Part shown: piece by piece, positions 16,141-25,862 of the stretch
Layout: each line of letters starts with the position of its first letter
How positions within the stretch are numbered: position 1 is the stretch's first letter
Source of the DNA: an uncultured Eubacteriales bacterium
Lineage (GTDB): Bacteria; Bacillota; Clostridia; Christensenellales; CAG-917
Reading direction: 5' to 3'
Assembly (NCBI GenBank): GCA_900548005.1
Contig: URIZ01000004.1
Location: 56,643 to 120,642, forward strand
Length of the DNA stretch: 64,000 nt
The notes under the pieces: generated by a model
Database searches by the model: none
Seen by the model: the letters and a program-made list of their open reading frames with translations, nothing else
What the model was told of the DNA's origin: nothing
Made by a program: the position numbers and the translations under genes

Positions 16141-17823
16141 GAAGTAGAGCTTGGCGGCGTAGGGTTTTATTTCCTTCTCCCCCCACGGCTCGTCATAGAC
16201 GGACAAAAGCTCGGTGGCATCGGTGGGGATATGCTTTGCAATCTTGCTAAACGCAACGGGCTTGGAGCTGACGTTGGCGATGACGGTGAGCTTGGATGCG
16301 CCGTCTTCGGCGATCTTGTCGTAGATGAAAAGTTGTTTGTCGTGAAGTCGTTTGATCTCAAATTTGCCGTAGACCGCGCTGTCCTTGTACTCTTGGCGAA
16401 GGGCGAGAATACGCTTGTAGAAATACCAGATGGAATTTTCGTCCTGCATTGCCGCCTCGACGTTGACGGTGGTGTAGTTGGGGTTGACGGTGTACCACGG
16501 CTCGTGCGTGGAAAAGCCGGCGTATTTGCCGCTCGTCCATTGAACAGGGGTGCGAGCGCAATCTCTTGCGGCGGTGTGCGCCACTTTGAGAATGTGCTTG
16601 TCCGAAAAACCGAACTTGCGCATGAGATCTCGCACGCAAAACGTGGATACGTCTTTGAATTGCGCCCACGGATCGCTGCCCTTGGGGTATTTGTCAAAAT
16701 AGAGCGACGTCATACCTATTTCCTGCCCTTGATAGATGAAATGCGTGCCCGAAAGGAAGGAATAGATCATCGCAAGGGCCTTGCCGCTTTCCACACGATA
16801 GTCTTCACTGCCGTAGCGAGAGATGATGCGCGCGTGGTCGTGGTTTTCAAGGTAGTTTGCGTTCCACGCTCTGTGGTAGAGCTTTGTTTGCCACTCGTTG
16901 AACGTCTTTTTGAGCTTTACGAGATTGAAAGGCGTATGCACCCACTGGATGACGATACAATCCGCACCCATGTGTTGGAAAGAGATCATCATGTCAAGCT
17001 CTTTTTTGTTTTCATTGACGTAGGTGAGCGCGGTCTTGACGTTCATAAGCGGAGCTTCGCCCACTTGGAAAGCGTCGTATTGTTCAATGACTTTGCGGTA
17101 TTCTTGCAAATATTCGTGGATATGCGGCCCGTTGTTGTAGTGCTCCATACCCCTTGAAGCAGGCATGAGCCAGTTGCCGTTGGGAAGACCTTCGCGCTTG
17201 CTTATCTGAGTGATGACATCTTCTCTGAAACCGTCAACCCCCATATCCAGCCAAAAACGCATGACGTCTTTGACGGCTTCTCTCACCTTGGGATTGTCGT
17301 GATTTAGGTCGGGTTGCTCTTTGGCGTACAAGTGGAGATAGAACTCGCCGCGTTGCTCGTTGAACTCCCACGCGCTCCCCGGGAAAGTGGACATCCAGTT
17401 GTTGGGGGCTTTTTTGCCGTCCTTTCCGCGCCCTTTGCGCCAAATGTAGAAATCGGTGTACGGCTCTATGCGCGCGCAACTTTTCTTGAACCACTCGTGT
17501 TGGTCGGACGTGTGATTGATGACCAAATCCATAATCACACGCATGCCCAGATCGTGCGCCTTGTCAAGCACCGCCTTGAAATCGTCAAGCGTGCCGTACT
17601 CGGCGTTGATGTTCTTGTAGTCGGCAATGTCGTAGCCGTAGTCTGCTTGCGGAGAAACGTAAAGCGGCGAGAACCAAATCGCGTCAGAGCCAAGACTTTT
17701 GATGTACTCGAGCTTTGACAAAACGCCTTTCAAGTCCCCTATTCCGTCACCCGTGCCGTCGCAAAAAGAGCGCGGCCAAATCTGATAAACAGACATCTCC
17801 TTAAACCATTTTCTTTCTTCCAT
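16126..17823 (-). CDS. GH13 alpha-glucosidase (oligo-1,6-glucosidase / trehalose-6-phosphate hydrolase type)
   Basis: Cytosolic glycoside hydrolase that cleaves short alpha-glucosides. The TIM-barrel motifs are in order: MDLVINHTSDQHEWF, the nucleophile region GVDGFREDVI, the acid/base region VGEAPLMN and the third acid NHDHAR. The last is usually NHDQPR in this family, a small deviation. No signal peptide is visible. The start at 17823 uses GGAGAAAATT as the ribosome-binding site; the ATG at 17835 overlaps that GGAG and is unlikely. The product is 565 aa. The gene stands alone, so its exact sugar (isomaltose, trehalose-6-P, sucrose) cannot be inferred from context. Confidence 0.9.
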   Translation of the reverse strand: MEERKWFKEMSVYQIWPRSFCDGTGDGIGDLKGVLSKLEYIKSLGSDAIWFSPLYVSPQADYGYDIADYKNINAEYGTLDDFKAVLDKAHDLGMRVIMDLVINHTSDQHEWFKKSCARIEPYTDFYIWRKGRGKDGKKAPNNWMSTFPGSAWEFNEQRGEFYLHLYAKEQPDLNHDNPKVREAVKDVMRFWLDMGVDGFREDVITQISKREGLPNGNWLMPASRGMEHYNNGPHIHEYLQEYRKVIEQYDAFQVGEAPLMNVKTALTYVNENKKELDMMISFQHMGADCIVIQWVHTPFNLVKLKKTFNEWQTKLYHRAWNANYLENHDHARIISRYGSEDYRVESGKALAMIYSFLSGTHFIYQGQEIGMTSLYFDKYPKGSDPWAQFKDVSTFCVRDLMRKFGFSDKHILKVAHTAARDCARTPVQWTSGKYAGFSTHEPWYTVNPNYTTVNVEAAMQDENSIWYFYKRILALRQEYKDSAVYGKFEIKRLHDKQLFIYDKIAEDGASKLTVIANVSSKPVAFSKIAKHIPTDATELLSVYDEPWGEKEIKPYAAKLYFTKLR

Positions 17824-17881
17824 AATTTTCTCCATTTTAACAAAAACGTGGCTTTATACCCCGTTTTTGCTCATATAAAAT

Positions 17882-20506
17882 TTAGTTTTGGTTGTTTTCG
17901 TCGGATTGCGCGTCACTGTCGTTTGCCGCGTCTTCAACGTTTTGAGCGTCGTTTTCGCTCACGTTTTGGGCATCGTTTTCCACTGCGTCTTCACGCACGA
18001 TCGGGTTGCCTTCTTCGTCAAGCTCGACTTCTTCTTGCTCGTCTTCATGCGGAGTGAGCGCGATTGCCATGACCTTGAACTTGTCGTCTTTGAGCTTCAT
18101 GATGCGCACGCCTTGCGTGGATCTGCCGATTTTGCTGATCTCGTCCGCTTGCACTCTGATGATGACGCCGCTGTCGGTGATCATCATAACGTCCGTGTCC
18201 GCCGGAATGACCTTCAAGCACACAAGCGTGCCTGTCTTGTCGTTGAACGTGCCTGCCTTGACGCCTTTGCCCGCTCTGTTTTGGATGGGGTATTCTTCAA
18301 GGCTCGAACGCTTGCCGTAGCCGTTGGACGTGACGGTGAGAATTTCATCGCCTTGATGCACCACGTCGAATGCAACGAGCGTTTGACCTTTGGCAAGGTT
18401 CATTGCTTTGACGCCCATTGCCGTTCTGCCGACGGGGCGTACGTCTTTCTCGTTGAAGTGGATGCAAAGTCCTGCGCTTGACGCAACCAAAAGCTCGTCA
18501 CCACCGGTGGTGACCACTGCGTCGATAAGCTCGTCGTCATCGTTGAACTTGATTGCGATCTTGCCGTTGCGCTTGATTGAGTCGTACTCTTCGAGCGGAG
18601 TCTTCTTGATAAGACCTTGCTTGGTGGCGAGCATAAGGAACTTGCCTTCCTTGTCTTCGGGCATTTGCAAGAACGCTTGGATCTTTTCGCCTTGTTCGAG
18701 TTGGAGCAGATTGACCGCCGCTCTGCCGCGCGCGTTGCGGGTGGCTTCGGGGATCTCGTAGGCTTTCAAGGTGAACACTTTGCCCTTGTTGGTGAAGAAC
18801 ATAAGGCGTTCGTGCGTGTTGGACGTGAAGATCTTCTCCACAAAGTCCTCGTCCTTTGCCTTGTGAGCCGTGATACCCATTCCGCCGCGGTGTTGAGCCT
18901 TGTACTCGGCAACGGGCATACGCTTGATATAGCCGCCGTGAGTCATGGAGATGACCACGTCTTCTTTCTCGATAAGGTCTTCTATGTCGATGTCGCCGTA
19001 GTCGTAGGTGAGCTCGGAAAGTCTTGGCGTTGCGTATTGCGTCTTGATTGCGGTGATCTCGTCGATGATAATCTTCTTCACTTCTTCATCGCTTGACAAC
19101 ACCATTGTGTAATATGCGATTTGCTTGTCAAGATCTTCGAGTTCCGCATTGATTTTTTCGACTTCGAGACCGGTCAAACGTTGCAATCTCATATCGAGAA
19201 TTGCCGCCGCTTGCTTGTCGCTAAGACCGTATCCTTCCATGAGTTTGTTGATTGCGTCTTGTCTGTCGCGGGATTTTTTGAGCAATTCCACGATAGCGTC
19301 GATGTTTTCAAGCGCGATGTGCAAGCCGAGCAAAATATGTTGTCTTTCTTGTGCTTTTTCAAGGTCGAAACGCGTTCTGCGCACGATGACGTCCTTTTGG
19401 TGAGCAACGTAGCATTCCAAAATCTCTTTGAGATTGAGAACGCGGGGCACACCGTCCACGAGCGCAAGCATGATCATGCTGAAAGACGTTTGCATTTGCG
19501 TTTGCTTGTAGAGTTGGTTGAGCAACACTTGAGCATTGACGTCCTTTTTGAGCTCGATGACGATACGCATACCATGACGGTCGGTCTCTTCACGCAAGTC
19601 GCTGATGCCTTCAAGACGTTTGTCTTTGACTTGATCTGCGATGTTTTCGATGAGTTTTGCCTTGTTGACTTGATAGGGTATCTCGGTGACGATGATTTTC
19701 GTCTTGCCGTTTGCATGCTCTTCGATTTCCGCCTTGGCGCGCAAAATGCAGCCGCCGCGGCCTGTGCGATAGGCTTGCTTGATCATGTGTCTGCCAAGCA
19801 CGAGCGCACCCGTGGGGAAGTCGGGAGCAGGGATATATTCCATAAGATCGTCAACGGTTGCGTCGGGATTGTTCAAAAGCGCAACGGTTGCGTCTATGAC
19901 TTCGCCGAGATTGTGGGGCGGAATGGACGTTGCCATACCCACCGCTATACCGTCAGAGCCGTTGACAAGAAGGTTTGGAAATCTTGACGGCAACACGACG
20001 GGTTGCTCTCTCGTGTCATCGAAGTTGGGATAGAAATCGACGGTCTTTTTGTCGATATCTCTTATCATCTCCAAAGCGATTTTGGAAAGTCTTGCCTCGG
20101 TGTAACGATATGCAGCCGCCGGATCTCCGTCCACGGAGCCGAAGTTGCCGTGACCGTCAACGAGCGGGCAGCGGATCGAGAAGTCTTGCGCAAGGCGCAC
20201 CAATGCGTCGTACACCGAGCTGTCGCCGTGGGGGTGATACTTACCGAGCACTTCACCAACGACCATAGCGCACTTACGATAGGGCTTGTCGGGGGTAAGA
20301 CCAAGCTCGCTCATTGCGTAAAGAATACGTCTGTGAACGGGTTTGAGACCGTCTCTTACGTCGGGGATAGCACGAGATACGTTGACCGCCATAGCATACG
20401 CTATAAAGGACTTTTTAAGCTCGCTGTTTATCTCCACGGGTTTGACGGTGGAATTGGCAAGATGTTGTATATATTCGTTGTTGTGATCGTCTCTTATATT
20501 CGCCAT
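17882..20506 (-). CDS. gyrA: DNA gyrase subunit A
   Basis: Breakage-reunion subunit of gyrase. The catalytic tyrosine is Tyr135 in AAAYRYTEARL. The quinolone region reads HPHGDSSVYD, with Ser96 and Asp100 at the positions of E. coli Ser83 and Asp87, the susceptible state. The GyrA box QHRGGMG (about residue 535) marks it as GyrA rather than ParC. The C-terminal beta-pinwheel is followed by an acidic, Asn-rich tail with two ENDAQNV-like units. AAGGAG overlaps the gyrB stop codon, 10 nt upstream, so gyrB and gyrA are one operon. The length of 874 aa is normal for the family. Confidence 0.97.
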   Translation of the reverse strand: MANIRDDHNNEYIQHLANSTVKPVEINSELKKSFIAYAMAVNVSRAIPDVRDGLKPVHRRILYAMSELGLTPDKPYRKCAMVVGEVLGKYHPHGDSSVYDALVRLAQDFSIRCPLVDGHGNFGSVDGDPAAAYRYTEARLSKIALEMIRDIDKKTVDFYPNFDDTREQPVVLPSRFPNLLVNGSDGIAVGMATSIPPHNLGEVIDATVALLNNPDATVDDLMEYIPAPDFPTGALVLGRHMIKQAYRTGRGGCILRAKAEIEEHANGKTKIIVTEIPYQVNKAKLIENIADQVKDKRLEGISDLREETDRHGMRIVIELKKDVNAQVLLNQLYKQTQMQTSFSMIMLALVDGVPRVLNLKEILECYVAHQKDVIVRRTRFDLEKAQERQHILLGLHIALENIDAIVELLKKSRDRQDAINKLMEGYGLSDKQAAAILDMRLQRLTGLEVEKINAELEDLDKQIAYYTMVLSSDEEVKKIIIDEITAIKTQYATPRLSELTYDYGDIDIEDLIEKEDVVISMTHGGYIKRMPVAEYKAQHRGGMGITAHKAKDEDFVEKIFTSNTHERLMFFTNKGKVFTLKAYEIPEATRNARGRAAVNLLQLEQGEKIQAFLQMPEDKEGKFLMLATKQGLIKKTPLEEYDSIKRNGKIAIKFNDDDELIDAVVTTGGDELLVASSAGLCIHFNEKDVRPVGRTAMGVKAMNLAKGQTLVAFDVVHQGDEILTVTSNGYGKRSSLEEYPIQNRAGKGVKAGTFNDKTGTLVCLKVIPADTDVMMITDSGVIIRVQADEISKIGRSTQGVRIMKLKDDKFKVMAIALTPHEDEQEEVELDEEGNPIVREDAVENDAQNVSENDAQNVEDAANDSDAQSDENNQN

Positions 20507-20516
20507 AATTCACTCC

Positions 20517-22427
20517 TTATACGTCAAGATCCGTGACGAGTTTCGCATTTTCTTCAATAAACTCGCGGCGGAGTTCGGGTTGTTCGCCCATAAGAATGGA
20601 GAAGAGCTTGTCCGCCTCGATCGCGTCTTCCATCGTAACCTTCAAAAGCGTGCGATGTTGGGGATCCATGGTGGTTTCAAACAGCTGCTCGGGATTCATT
20701 TCGCCAAGACCTTTGTAGCGTTGAAGTTCACCGCTCTTTCTGCCGAATTCTTCATAGTAGGCATTGAGACTTTCGTCGTCGTAGAAATAGGTGTCCTGCT
20801 TGCCCTTCGAGATCTTGTAAAGGGGCGGGAGCGCGATAAACACGTGTCCGTTTTCGATGAGCGGACGCATAAAGCGGAACAGGAACGTGAGCATGAGAAT
20901 ACGAATGTGGCTGCCGTCCACGTCCGCGTCGGTCATGCAAATAATGCGGTGGTAGCGGAGCTTGGACTCGTCATACTCGGCGTTGATGCCGCAGCCGAAT
21001 GCGGTGATCATGGCTTTTATCTCTTCGTTTTCAAGCACTCTGTGCAAAGCCGCTTTCTCAACGTTGAGAATCTTGCCTCTGAGCGGAAGAATTGCTTGGA
21101 AACGTCTATCCCTGCCTTGCTTTGCGCTGCCGCCTGCCGAGTCGCCCTCGACAAGATAAATCTCGCAGTTTCTCGGATCTTTGTCCGTGCAGTCCGCAAG
21201 TTTGCCGGGAAGAGTGGTGCTTTCAAGCGCGCTCTTTCTTCTTGCGCTCTCTCTTGCCATACGCGCAGCTTCTCTCGCTCTTTGCGCCGTGATGGTTTTA
21301 AGCACAAGCTCTTTTGCCTCGCGCGGATGTTCTTCAAGGTATGTGCCGAAACCTTCCGCCACGCCCTTTGCCACCGCTTGACGCATGCTGCTGTTGCCGA
21401 GCTTGGTCTTTGTCTGACCTTCAAATTGCGGCTCTGCAAGCTTGACCGAGATAACCGCCGTCAGACCTTCTCTGACGTCTTCGCCGCTGAGTTTCTCCGC
21501 GCCTTTGAGAATGCCCGCCTTCGTGCCGTAATCGTTGATTATCTTCGTCAAGGACGCTTTGAAGCCGTCAAGGTGCGTGCCGCCTTCTTCGGTGTTGATG
21601 TTGTTTGCAAATGCCAAAATCGTGTCCGAATAGCTGTCGTTGTACTGCATTGCGACTTCGATTTCGCTGTCAACGTATTTTTCGTCAAAATAAATGACTT
21701 CGGGGAAAATCGTCTCTTTGGTCTTATTCATCTCTTCGACGAAAGACACGATGCCGCCCTCATAGCAGAACACTTCTCTGCGCTCGGGCTCGACTCTCTG
21801 GTCTGCAAGTTCGATGCTAAGCCCCTTATTGAGATACGCAAGCTCGCGAAGACGAGTCTTCATTGTCTCGTAGTTGAAATCGAGCGTTTCAAAGATTTCC
21901 GCATCGGGATAGAACGTAATCGTCGTGCCCGTGTCCGTCGCGTCGCCCACGACTGCAAGCGGTCTTTCCGCAATACCGCGGTTGAAACGGATACGATAAA
22001 GTTTGCCGTTTTGTCTGACTTCTGCAACCAGCCACTCGCTCAAAGCATTGACGCAGGATACGCCCACGCCGTGCAATCCGCCCGAAATCTTGTAGCCGCC
22101 ACTGCCGAATTTGCCGCCTGCGTGAAGTTTGGTCAAAACGACTTCAACCGCCGATTTACCTTCCTTTTCAATGATGCCCGTGGGGATACCGCGACCGTTG
22201 TCCGTAACGCGAATCGCACCGTCTTTGAGTATTTCGACGACGATATGCGTGCAATAGCCCGCAAGTGCTTCGTCGATGGAGTTGTCCACGACTTCGGTCA
22301 CCAGGTGGTGAAGTCCGCGAACGTCCGTAGAGCCTATGTACATACCGGGACGCTTTCTTACGGGATCAAGCCCTTCGAGAACCTGAATATCGCCTGCGTC
22401 GTAACTGTGTTTGACTTCTTCTGACAT
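20517..22427 (-). CDS. gyrB: DNA gyrase subunit B
   Basis: ATPase subunit of gyrase. The GHKL domain shows DNSIDEALAGY and the glycine-rich GGLHGVGVSCVNALS. The TOPRIM domain shows EGDSAGGSAKQGRDR and later CMTDADVDGSHIR. The C-terminus has RYKGLGEMNPEQLFETTMDP. The length of 636 aa matches short Gram-positive GyrB. AGGAGAAAAG lies directly before the ATG, and a promoter at 22494-22522 drives gyrBA leftwards, away from the proposed origin. Confidence 0.97.
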   Translation of the reverse strand: MSEEVKHSYDAGDIQVLEGLDPVRKRPGMYIGSTDVRGLHHLVTEVVDNSIDEALAGYCTHIVVEILKDGAIRVTDNGRGIPTGIIEKEGKSAVEVVLTKLHAGGKFGSGGYKISGGLHGVGVSCVNALSEWLVAEVRQNGKLYRIRFNRGIAERPLAVVGDATDTGTTITFYPDAEIFETLDFNYETMKTRLRELAYLNKGLSIELADQRVEPERREVFCYEGGIVSFVEEMNKTKETIFPEVIYFDEKYVDSEIEVAMQYNDSYSDTILAFANNINTEEGGTHLDGFKASLTKIINDYGTKAGILKGAEKLSGEDVREGLTAVISVKLAEPQFEGQTKTKLGNSSMRQAVAKGVAEGFGTYLEEHPREAKELVLKTITAQRAREAARMARESARRKSALESTTLPGKLADCTDKDPRNCEIYLVEGDSAGGSAKQGRDRRFQAILPLRGKILNVEKAALHRVLENEEIKAMITAFGCGINAEYDESKLRYHRIICMTDADVDGSHIRILMLTFLFRFMRPLIENGHVFIALPPLYKISKGKQDTYFYDDESLNAYYEEFGRKSGELQRYKGLGEMNPEQLFETTMDPQHRTLLKVTMEDAIEADKLFSILMGEQPELRREFIEENAKLVTDLDV

Positions 22428-22493
22428 CTTTTCTCCTATTAAATATATTTTAGTAATTAATACATTATTATTTCAATAATAATAAGTAAATTT

Positions 22494-22522
22494 ATTATAC
22501 CAAGTTATAAACAAAATATCAA
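22494..22522 (-). promoter_or_regulatory. Promoter of gyrBA
   Basis: Minus strand TTGATA (22517-22522), 17 nt, then TATAAT (22494-22499). The gyrB ATG is about 67 nt downstream. Confidence 0.85.
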
Positions 22523-22650
22523 GGGTTTTCGAAAAACTTCTCTCAAAACGCCCTCAAACTCTCAAAAACCGCACCTTTGCGCTTTGCCAAGCACCGACGC
22601 AATCTCGTGCTCATCTCGCCGTTTTCGGCAATTTGACAACCCAAGAACGC

Positions 22651-22679
22651 TTGCCTTATCGCGCATTATACGATACTAT
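22651..22679 (+). promoter_or_regulatory. Putative promoter of the HlyIII gene (leaderless)
   Basis: TTGCCT (22651-22656), 17 nt, TACTAT (22674-22679), with the ATG at 22686 only 6 nt later. No ribosome-binding site lies between. A nearby TTGACA (22633-22638) lacks a good -10 at the right distance. Confidence 0.5.
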
Positions 22680-22685
22680 ATCCCT

Positions 22686-23387
22686 ATGGCTCGCGTTATA
22701 TCTTTGAAATCACCAAAAAACACCGACGAATTGAAAGAACTCTACAAGCAAAATCAGCTCGTGTACTACACGCCGATCGAAGAGCTCATCAACTCGTCTT
22801 CCCACGCGCTCGGCGCGGTTTTTGCGTTGATTTTCATGATATTTATGATGATCGCCGCAAAATCCCCGGCGCAGTACGTCACCGCGTTCTTCTCCTGCTT
22901 TTTGATTGCGATCGAATTTTTGGTGTCAGCCACATATCACGGCGTCTCGGATATGAAGAAAAAGCTCGTGTGGCGCAAAATAGACTTCCCTGCAGTCAAT
23001 CTCAACGTCATTGCCTGCGCAACGTCCACGTGCCTTTTATATCGCCAAATATACGGCTACGTCGCGCTCGGAGTGTCGATTGCCATCGCAATCGCCGTCT
23101 TTGCGCTCTGCCTTTGGAAATTCAACGTCTTCCGCAACGTGTCCGTCATCTCGTCTTTCGTCATCGGCGCGCTTATGCTTGCGGCATTCTTCACGGCGTA
23201 CTTCTCTCCGATCGGCATATCCGCGCCCACTTGTTTCGTGTTTCTTGCAGGGCTTGTGTCCTGCCTTCTCGGCGCGGCAGTGTTCGGCGTGCACAAAAGA
23301 TACGTGCACTGCGTCTTCCACTTCTTCGTGCTTGCAGGTCCGGTGCTGTTTTTGGCGGCAACCTATCTTCAAATCATTGGCAAATAA
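22686..23387 (+). CDS. Hemolysin III / PAQR-family membrane protein
   Basis: Seven-helix membrane protein of the HlyIII/YqfA group. The conserved metal-site histidines are seen in NSSSHALG, SATYHGVS and near the C-terminus in HKRYVHCVFHFFVLAG. Hydrophobic segments fill residues 50-230. The start at 22686 (MARVISLKSP) gives 233 aa; the frame extends upstream to 22584 but that extension is not hydrophobic or family-like. Its molecular activity in bacteria is not well established despite the name. It is the first gene left of the proposed origin and is transcribed toward it, opposite to gyrBA. Confidence 0.88.
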   Translation: MARVISLKSPKNTDELKELYKQNQLVYYTPIEELINSSSHALGAVFALIFMIFMMIAAKSPAQYVTAFFSCFLIAIEFLVSATYHGVSDMKKKLVWRKIDFPAVNLNVIACATSTCLLYRQIYGYVALGVSIAIAIAVFALCLWKFNVFRNVSVISSFVIGALMLAAFFTAYFSPIGISAPTCFVFLAGLVSCLLGAAVFGVHKRYVHCVFHFFVLAGPVLFLAATYLQIIGK

Positions 23388-23922
23388 ACACTTCATCGTT
23401 GGTTAACAAATAATCGTTTCGGTTCATCGTCCGCAACTCATTATCGGCTCGGTTCATCACCCGTTAGGTTTATCGTTGGTTATGCTCATTGGCGGCTAAA
23501 TCTATCGGCGGATCGATCGCAAATTCAAATCAAACCGCCTTTTTCCTTATACACACAATCGATATAAATCATTCCAAAACCATACACTGTCAAAAACACA
23601 CATCAGCCCCCGCTTTTTACAACCGCACACCACCCCTTATAACCACACACCTCTTAACAACCACACAGCCCCGGCAACCAACGCCCCGTACAAACACCGT
23701 CGCCCCCCCCTATAAACACCATTACAAACCTATACAAAACCCATTACAGACTCAACTTTCTCAAGTTTTTTCAATCATTCAAAAACATATCGACACTCGC
23801 CTTATCTCGACAAAAATAAAAATATAATAGTTAATTTGTATACCGTTTTACAGACGATTTTTCTATTATTTTGTTCATCATACACGTTTTACACTCCGCA
23901 GAATGTTGATAAGTGGACACTT

Positions 23923-23938
23923 TGTTTGACGTGAAACA
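23923..23938. promoter_or_regulatory. parS-like site 1
   Basis: TGTTTGACGTGAAACA differs by one base from the palindrome TGTTTCACGTGAAACA bound by ParB. A DnaA-box-like TGTTGATAA lies just before it at 23904-23912. Confidence 0.55.
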
Positions 23939-24072
23939 CAACTAAACAGTCGCTTTTCAAGGATAAAAGCACAAAACATAGCCACCATAGTTTCTAAATA
24001 CGCGTATACAAAAAAACACAATAGGCGTTATTTCTCTTCTTCATGCGATTCGTACAAAAAACTGCGCTTACG

Positions 24073-24225
24073 CTCATGTCGCTCACACAAAACAACACTC
24101 ACACGCTCATGGTTGTCACACAAAACAACTACTCTTACGTTCATGGAGGTCACGCAAAACAACTGCGATTGCACTCACACCATTTACACACAAAGCAAAA
24201 ACTACGCTTACACTCATGTCACACA
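24073..24225 (+). repeat. Degenerate 34-nt tandem repeats
   Basis: Five starts of CTCATG or a close variant at 24073, 24106, 24140, 24174 and 24213, three of them followed by CACACAAAACAAC or a near match. The units are C- and A-rich, like the rest of the left side of the origin region. Confidence 0.65.
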
Positions 24226-24658
24226 CTCAACATACAAGCCCATCTCCCCGCCAACAATCGCATTAAAACCATATAAAACAAAGCGTTTTACGGCAAAATC
24301 GCAATATTTTCTATCGTTTTTTACACACAAACAACAACCAAACAAACCCGGAGCAATGCCGTATATCGTCAGAAACCACACTAAAATCACAAGGTAAAAC
24401 ACACAGAAAAAGCATATTCAAACCCAAAATTGTATAGAAAAACACACCGGTTTTGAGCAATCCGTTAAAAAACATAGAAAAACCGTGAAACACAGCAAAT
24501 TTTTCTATAAAAATTGAGAAACATTTTTAGGTGAAAAATTCGGGTGAAAGGACGAAAAATTTTCTATCAAAAATCACTCGGACAAAGGTCGAAAATTATT
24601 TTTTCGACGCCAAAAACAAGCAAAAAGCCCACTATTTAGTATGGTTTTGGTATGTTTT

Positions 24659-24674
24659 CGTTCCACGTGAAACG
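24659..24674. promoter_or_regulatory. parS site 2
   Basis: CGTTCCACGTGAAACG matches the ParB consensus TGTTCCACGTGAAACA at 14 of 16 positions; only the outer bases differ. It lies 33 nt from the perfect site 3. Confidence 0.85.
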
Positions 24675-24691
24675 GGCGGTCAAAATCAAAT

Positions 24692-24707
24692 TGTTCCACG
24701 TGAAACA
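24692..24707. promoter_or_regulatory. parS site 3 (perfect consensus)
   Basis: TGTTCCACGTGAAACA is identical to the B. subtilis Spo0J/ParB binding site. It lies at the point where strand composition reverses. parA and parB are encoded 6 kb to the right. Confidence 0.95.
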
Positions 24708-25033
24708 TAGGTCATTTTTATGCTTTTCACCGCTTTACACCGTGCTTTTACCCCGTTTTTATCTCTTTTGAATCCATATAATCGTGTTGAAATATATCTC
24801 CTTTTCGCGATACTTTTTCATTGTTTTTATGGGTATTATGCGCTAAATCTCGTCTTGTTTTATGGTGTTCTTCTGTGTATTTTATTGCTTTGATTGAGTG
24901 CATCTTGTCTTGTTTTGCTCAAAATCGAGCCCGCTTTATCGGTTTTTTTGCCACCCTGCCACCGAGTTTTTCGCTCTCAAATCGGTGTTTTTAGGTGTTT
25001 GGCGCATTTCAATATGGCAACAAAGAAGATATG

Positions 25034-25085
25034 TTGGTTGGTTGGTTGGTTGGTTGGTTGGTTGGTTGGTTGGTTGGTTGGTTGG
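25034..25085 (+). repeat. (TTGG)13 microsatellite
   Basis: Thirteen uninterrupted TTGG units (52 nt). Runs of GG separated by TT can form two-layer G-quadruplexes. It lies about 330 nt to the right of the perfect parS site and outside any supported gene. Confidence 0.95.
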
Positions 25086-25309
25086 TCAATTCGGTTTGTT
25101 TGGCTCTGATAGTTTCGGACAAATTGTGGCTTGCCGATCGCCCATTATCGCACCTGTTTTTGATAAAATGTTATCATCAGACAGATCTTTGAGCGGTTTT
25201 ACGAGTGTTTAAAACATTGTCAAAGCATGCGTATTTCGGCGATTTTTGAAAAATTTTTTTTTGCTGTTTTCACCACTGTTTAGTATCATTGTAGCTACTT
25301 TTTCCACAA

Positions 25310-25325
25310 CGTTACACGTGAAACA
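25310..25325. promoter_or_regulatory. parS-like site 4
   Basis: CGTTACACGTGAAACA matches TGTTCCACGTGAAACA at 14 of 16 positions and is identical to site 5 at 26851. Confidence 0.75.
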
Positions 25326-25648
25326 ATTTTAGAAAATCTTGTCTTTTCCGCTCGAAACCGCATCGCATTGAAAAGAAAGCGCAGGCGTATTCCTGTTTTA
25401 AGTTGCTCTCCTTTGGATTTTGCCGTAACAATATCGTCAAAGCTTTGCTATGGCGTGGCGCACGAACGACTTACTATGTGCTTGTCCGATTGATACGTCA
25501 TGCTTATTTCAAAGGCATTGCAGACATAATCGATATGTGTAAAACCCATAGTATTATAAACGAAGGAGTCACAAAACAATTCTTTTTGAAAAAGCACCAT
25601 GTAAAAGTAAACATCGCTTTACGACTTGCAAGATACAGATGTGCAAAA

Positions 25649-25862
25649 CAAGCGGTATGAATTGTGGGTGACAGCTTTTGGAAATACCGCTGCGACAAAC
25701 AAGCATTATGGTTGACGACACCGGAAATAATCTTGCGGTTGGGCGCAGCTTTGGAGTATATCCATTACTCTGAGAATACCGATGTATAAATCAAACGGTA
25801 TGAATTGTGAGCAACAGTTTTTGAAAATACCGTTGCGCCAAACAAGCGTTATGGTTGATGGC
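25649..25862 (+). repeat. Imperfect 70-bp direct repeat, 144 bp apart
   Basis: 25649-25718 and 25793-25862 share CGGTATGAATTGTG, AAATACCG, CAAACAAGC and TTATGGTTGA in the same order. Weaker related pieces follow up to about 26030. This could be a decayed ancestral array. No coding function is supported. Confidence 0.7.

Noticed and set aside
20580..22424. 614-codon open frame opposite gyrB
   Set aside because: Fully antisense to a certain gyrB with all motifs; the translated product is rich in Arg, His and Cys, as expected for a shadow frame.
22584..22685. 34-residue N-terminal extension of the HlyIII protein
   Set aside because: It crosses the putative promoter and has no similarity to the family; the ATG at 22686 fits better.
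24894..25212. Short proteins with a Leu-Val-Gly-Trp repeat in the origin region
   Set aside because: They are simply translations of the TTGG array in each frame, with no ribosome-binding site or other content.
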